Shown in pieces: positions 13,096 through 15,446 of a stretch of 15,446 nucleotides of DNA. Within the stretch, counting starts at the first letter, position 1, and the number at the start of each line of letters is the position of its first letter. The stretch comes from M55B157 sp964626275 (GTDB taxonomy: Bacteria > Actinomycetota > Actinomycetes > S36-B12). The position numbers and the translations under genes were made by a program. The notes under the pieces were generated by a model. It saw only the letters and a list, made by a program, of their open reading frames with translations, searched no databases and was not told the DNA's origin. The DNA lies in the NCBI GenBank assembly GCA_964626275.1, contig CAZVCZ010000032.1:1-15446 (forward strand), in the 5' to 3' direction.

Positions 13096-13805
13096 GCCGA
13101 CACCTCCTCTTCGTTCTCAGCAGCCACGTCAGCGCTCACAGCCTCCGACTCGGTCGCGACCGCCTTCGCACCGCGGCCGCGGGTCGGGCCCGACACGAAC
13201 TCAGCGAGGGCAGCCTCGGTGAAGACCACGTCATCGCTCACGAGGACGTCGTAGGTGTTGAGCTGATCGGGGGCCACGACGTGCACGTTGACCAGATTGC
13301 GAGCGCTGAGCCAGGTGACGACATCGTCGCGAGTCGCCACGAGAAGGAGGTGGGGACGCTCGGAGACCGACGCAAGCACTGCGGCCGCCGCCTTCGTCGA
13401 TGGCGAGTTACCCTCGACGACGGCGCTGATGACGTGCACGCGATCCTCGCGGGCCCGATCCGACAGCGCACCGCGCAGCGCGGCAGCCTTCATCTTCTTC
13501 GGGGTCCGCTGGTCGTAGCTGCGTGGCGTCGGGCCGTGGACGGTGCCGCCGCCGGCGAAGTGGGGTGCACGGATGGAACCCTGACGCGCCCGACCGGTGC
13601 CCTTCTGCTTGTACGGCTTGCGGCCACCACCGCGGATCTCACCGCGGGTCTTTGTGTCGTGGGTGCCCTGTCGAGCCGCAGCAAGCTGCGCGACGACGAC
13701 CTGGTGGATGAGAGGCACGTTGACCTGCACGTCGAAGATCTCCGCGGGGAGTTCGACCGAGCCGGACGTGGCGCCGTCGGGAGTGATGATGTTCAGGGTG
13801 GTCAT
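13092..13805 (-). CDS. rplD: 50S ribosomal protein L4 (uL4) with acidic C-terminal tail
   Basis: 50S protein whose extended loop lines the exit tunnel with L22; in E. coli it also controls the S10 operon by attenuation and translation block. The 237 residues have the tunnel loop at about 54-95 (RGEIRGGGRKPYKQKGTGRA, then GGGTVHGPTPRSYDQR). The core ends near VVFTEAALAEFVSG. About 29 residues of acidic Ala/Glu/Ser tail (209-237) make it longer than most L4 proteins. The ATG at 13805 overlaps the rplC stop as ATGA. The tail codons also supply the rplW ribosome-binding site. Confidence 0.97.
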   Translation of the reverse strand: MTTLNIITPDGATSGSVELPAEIFDVQVNVPLIHQVVVAQLAAARQGTHDTKTRGEIRGGGRKPYKQKGTGRARQGSIRAPHFAGGGTVHGPTPRSYDQRTPKKMKAAALRGALSDRAREDRVHVISAVVEGNSPSTKAAAAVLASVSERPHLLLVATRDDVVTWLSARNLVNVHVVAPDQLNTYDVLVSDDVVFTEAALAEFVSGPTRGRGAKAVATESEAVSADVAAENEEEVSA

Positions 13806-14458
13806 GCCTTCACCGCCTCAGCCTTGCTGGTGGAGCGGACCAGGATCAGTCCGCCCTTGGGGCCGGGGACAGCGCCCTTGACGAGGATGAGGCCGCGCTC
13901 GGCATCGACCGAGTGGACCGTCAATCCCTGCACGGTCTGACGCTCGTTGCCCATGCGTCCCGCCATCCGCAGGCCCTTGAAGACGCGCGACGGGGTGCTG
14001 GCGCCGCCGATCGAACCGGGCTTGCGGTGATTGCGGTGCGCACCGTGCGAGGCGCCCACACCGGAGAAGCCATGGCGCTTCATCGTGCCGGCGAAGCCCT
14101 TGCCCTTCGTGGTGCCGGTCACGTCGATGACGTCGCCGGCCGCGAATGCATCCGCGCCGATCTCCTGACCGATGGTGTACTCCGAGGCGTCATCGGTGCG
14201 CAGTTCGACGATGTGGCGGCGGGGGGTGACCCCGGCCTTGCCGAAGTGACCAGCCTGCGGCTTGGTCACCTTGCGCGGGTCGATGGCTCCGAAGCCGAGC
14301 TGCACCGCGGAGTATCCGTCGGAGTCCGGCGTACGCACCTGCGTCACGACGCAGGGGCCCGCCTTGATGACGGTCACGGGGATGACGCGGTTGTCGTCGT
14401 CCCATACCTGGGTCATGCCGAGCTTCTCGCCCAGCACTCCCTTCACTGTCCTACCCAT
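13802..14458 (-). CDS. rplC: 50S ribosomal protein L3 (uL3)
   Basis: Early-assembly 50S protein whose long loop reaches the peptidyl-transferase centre. The 218 residues begin MGRTVKGVLGEKLGMTQVWD. They contain the core block VIDVTGTTKGKGFAGTMKRH, GFSGVGASHGAHRNHRKPGS and GRMGNERQTVQGLTVHSVDA, and end in a Lys/Ala-rich tail. The ATG at 14458 lies 15 nt after rpsJ, with AAGGGA about 11 nt upstream, overlapping the rpsJ stop. Four-base overlap with rplD. Confidence 0.98.
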   Translation of the reverse strand: MGRTVKGVLGEKLGMTQVWDDDNRVIPVTVIKAGPCVVTQVRTPDSDGYSAVQLGFGAIDPRKVTKPQAGHFGKAGVTPRRHIVELRTDDASEYTIGQEIGADAFAAGDVIDVTGTTKGKGFAGTMKRHGFSGVGASHGAHRNHRKPGSIGGASTPSRVFKGLRMAGRMGNERQTVQGLTVHSVDAERGLILVKGAVPGPKGGLILVRSTSKAEAVKA

Positions 14459-14473
14459 GATCGGTCGCGTCCC

Positions 14474-14782
14474 TTAGAGCTTGATCTCGATGTCGACACC
14501 GGCCGGCAGATCGAGCCGCATGAGCGAATCGACCGTCTTGGGTGTCGGGTCCAGGATGTCGATGAGGCGCTTGTGTGTGCGCATCTCGAAGTGCTCGCGG
14601 CTGTCCTTGTACTTGTGTGGCGAGCGAATGACGCAGTAGACGTTCTTCTCCGTCGGCAGCGGAATCGGGCCCGCGACCTGCGCACCTGTGCGAGTCACCG
14701 TGTCGACGATCTTGCGCGCCGACGTGTCGATGATCTCGTGGTCATAGGCCTTGAGCCTGATCCGGATCTTCTGTCCTGCCAT
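14474..14782 (-). CDS. rpsJ: 30S ribosomal protein S10 (uS10)
   Basis: 30S head protein that also acts as transcription factor NusE in antitermination complexes with NusB. The 102 residues match the family: MAGQKIRIRLKAYDHEIIDT, ARKIVDTVTRTGAQVAGPIP, LPTEKNVYCVIRSPHKYKDS and REHFEMRTHKRLIDILDPTP, ending DLPAGVDIEIKL. The ATG at 14782 has AAGGA 9 nt upstream. First gene of the S10 group, separated from tuf by 137 nt. That gap contains a hairpin and a C-rich CACCACC-repeated leader, but no convincing -10/-35 pair was found. Confidence 0.99.
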   Translation of the reverse strand: MAGQKIRIRLKAYDHEIIDTSARKIVDTVTRTGAQVAGPIPLPTEKNVYCVIRSPHKYKDSREHFEMRTHKRLIDILDPTPKTVDSLMRLDLPAGVDIEIKL

Positions 14783-14879
14783 GGGCTGCTGTCCTTCTCG
14801 CTGGTGGTGCTCGCCGGTGGTTCTCGATGATGGTGCGGGTGGTGCTCAGTCGTGCGTGCCGTGGTGGCCACAGTCCGTC

Positions 14880-14912
14880 CGTGGGTGGGTGCCGAGTGGA
14901 CACCCACCCACG
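14880..14912 (-). terminator. 12-bp hairpin just after tuf, terminator-like
   Basis: Arms CGTGGGTGGGTG and CACCCACCCACG form twelve perfect base pairs around a 9-nt loop (plus-strand CCGAGTGGA), beginning 7 nt after the tuf stop. The stem is very GC-rich. No U-run follows on the transcript strand, as is common for actinobacterial hairpin terminators. It probably ends or weakens transcription from the rpsL-rpsG-fusA-tuf side, or protects the tuf mRNA 3' end, before the S10 group begins. Confidence 0.7.
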
Positions 14913-14919
14913 ATCGGGA

Positions 14920-15446
14920 CTACTTGATGATCTTCGTGACGCGACCGGCACCGACGGTGCGGCCACCCTCGCGGATCGCGAAGCGGAGACCTTCCTCCAT
15001 GGCGATGGGCTGGATGAGCTCCACGCGCATGTCGGTGTTGTCTCCGGGCATGACCATGTCCTTGCCGTCGGGCAGGTGCACGACGCCGGTGACATCCGTG
15101 GTCCGGAAGTAGAACTGCGGACGGTAGTTGTCGAAGAACGGGGTGTGCCGGCCGCCCTCATCCTTGCTGAGGATGTAGACCGCAGCCTCGAACTCGGTGT
15201 GCGGGGTGATCGAGCCGGGCTTGCACACGACCTGGCCGCGCTCCACATCGTCACGCTTGGTGCCGCGCAGGAGCAGGCCGACGTTCTCACCCGCCTGGCC
15301 CTCGTCGAGGAGCTTGCGGAACATCTCGACGCCGGTGACGGTGGTGGTGGTCGACTCGGGGCGAATGCCGACGATCTCGACCTCCTCGTTCACCTTGACG
15401 ATGCCGCGCTCGATACGACCGGTGACGACGGTGCCGCGACCGGTGA
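14920..15446 (-). CDS. tuf: Elongation factor Tu, C-terminal part (5' end outside window)
   Basis: GTPase that brings aminoacyl-tRNA to the ribosomal A site. Only the last 174 codons are present. The fragment starts inside domain 2 with TGRGTVVTGRIERGIVK and continues with EIVGIRPESTTTTVTGVEMF, then GENVGLLLRGTKRDDVERGQ. Domain 3 follows with FYFRTTDVTGVVHLPDG, and the protein ends RFAIREGGRTVGAGRVTKIIK (21 residues in the source; the final part is GRTVGAGRVTKIIK). The GTPase domain lies beyond the window edge, so the internal ATG at 15393 is not a real start. The usual upstream neighbours would be rpsL, rpsG and fusA (inference). Confidence 0.98.
   Translation of the reverse strand, partial: TGRGTVVTGRIERGIVKVNEEVEIVGIRPESTTTTVTGVEMFRKLLDEGQAGENVGLLLRGTKRDDVERGQVVCKPGSITPHTEFEAAVYILSKDEGGRHTPFFDNYRPQFYFRTTDVTGVVHLPDGKDMVMPGDNTDMRVELIQPIAMEEGLRFAIREGGRTVGAGRVTKIIK

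Noticed and set aside
13913..14830. 305-codon plus-strand ORF opposite rplC and rpsJ
   Set aside because: Antisense shadow of conserved genes; no recognisable domain and composition typical of reverse-frame GC-rich translation.
1..15446. Mobile elements, attachment sites, tRNA or rRNA genes, or a novel protein system
   Set aside because: Gene order is the intact core ribosomal arrangement, every substantial minus-strand coding frame is a known housekeeping gene, and the gaps (all under 200 nt) leave no room for such elements.

Overview
This window is a conserved ribosomal-protein supercluster of the S10, spc and alpha-operon type. All genes read on the minus strand, so gene order runs from high to low coordinates. 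The organism is very probably a high-GC Gram-positive bacterium (Actinomycetota). The evidence is strong GC bias at third codon positions, GTG starts on several genes, the zinc-type S14, the order rplO-secY-adk-map-infA-rpmJ-rpsM-rpsK-rpsD, a short Adk without a zinc LID, and protein sequences close to actinobacterial ones. The zinc-binding (four-cysteine) S4 differs from the cysteine-free mycobacterial form, but I cannot place the lineage more precisely.

Layout in transcription order. The 3' part of tuf (EF-Tu, 15446-14920) ends at a 12-bp hairpin. The S10 group follows: rpsJ, rplC, rplD, rplW, rplB, rpsS, rplV, rpsC, rplP, rpmC, rpsQ. The spc group comes next: rplN, rplX, rplE, rpsN, rpsH, rplF, rplR, rpsE, rpmD, rplO, then secY, adk and map. 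The last group is infA, rpmJ, rpsM, rpsK and rpsD, the last cut by the window start about 10-15 codons before its expected end.

Most junctions are tight: ATGA or TGATG overlaps, or gaps of 1-5 nt. This implies translational coupling and long polycistronic transcripts. No gene-free stretch exceeds 300 bases. The larger gaps are rpmJ-rpsM (195 nt), map-infA (189), rpsS-rplV (152), tuf-rpsJ (137), rplO-secY (120), rpsN-rpsH (106) and rpsM-rpsK (93). Several hold structured or repeated sequence and are the likely control points. The rpsN-rpsH gap shows no convincing element.

Functionally the genes supply 30S and 50S proteins, an elongation factor and an initiation factor. They also supply the protein-export channel SecY, adenylate kinase and the N-terminal methionine-removing enzyme, a standard growth-linked package. 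I see no mobile element, CRISPR array, tRNA, rRNA or unknown protein system. The unusual material is in the non-coding gaps: a triple hairpin repeat before rplV, a shared palindromic promoter-like element before secY and infA, a structured leader before rpsM, a repeat before rpmJ, and a coupled 19-codon ORF before rpsE. The acidic low-complexity tails of S3 and L4 are also unusual.
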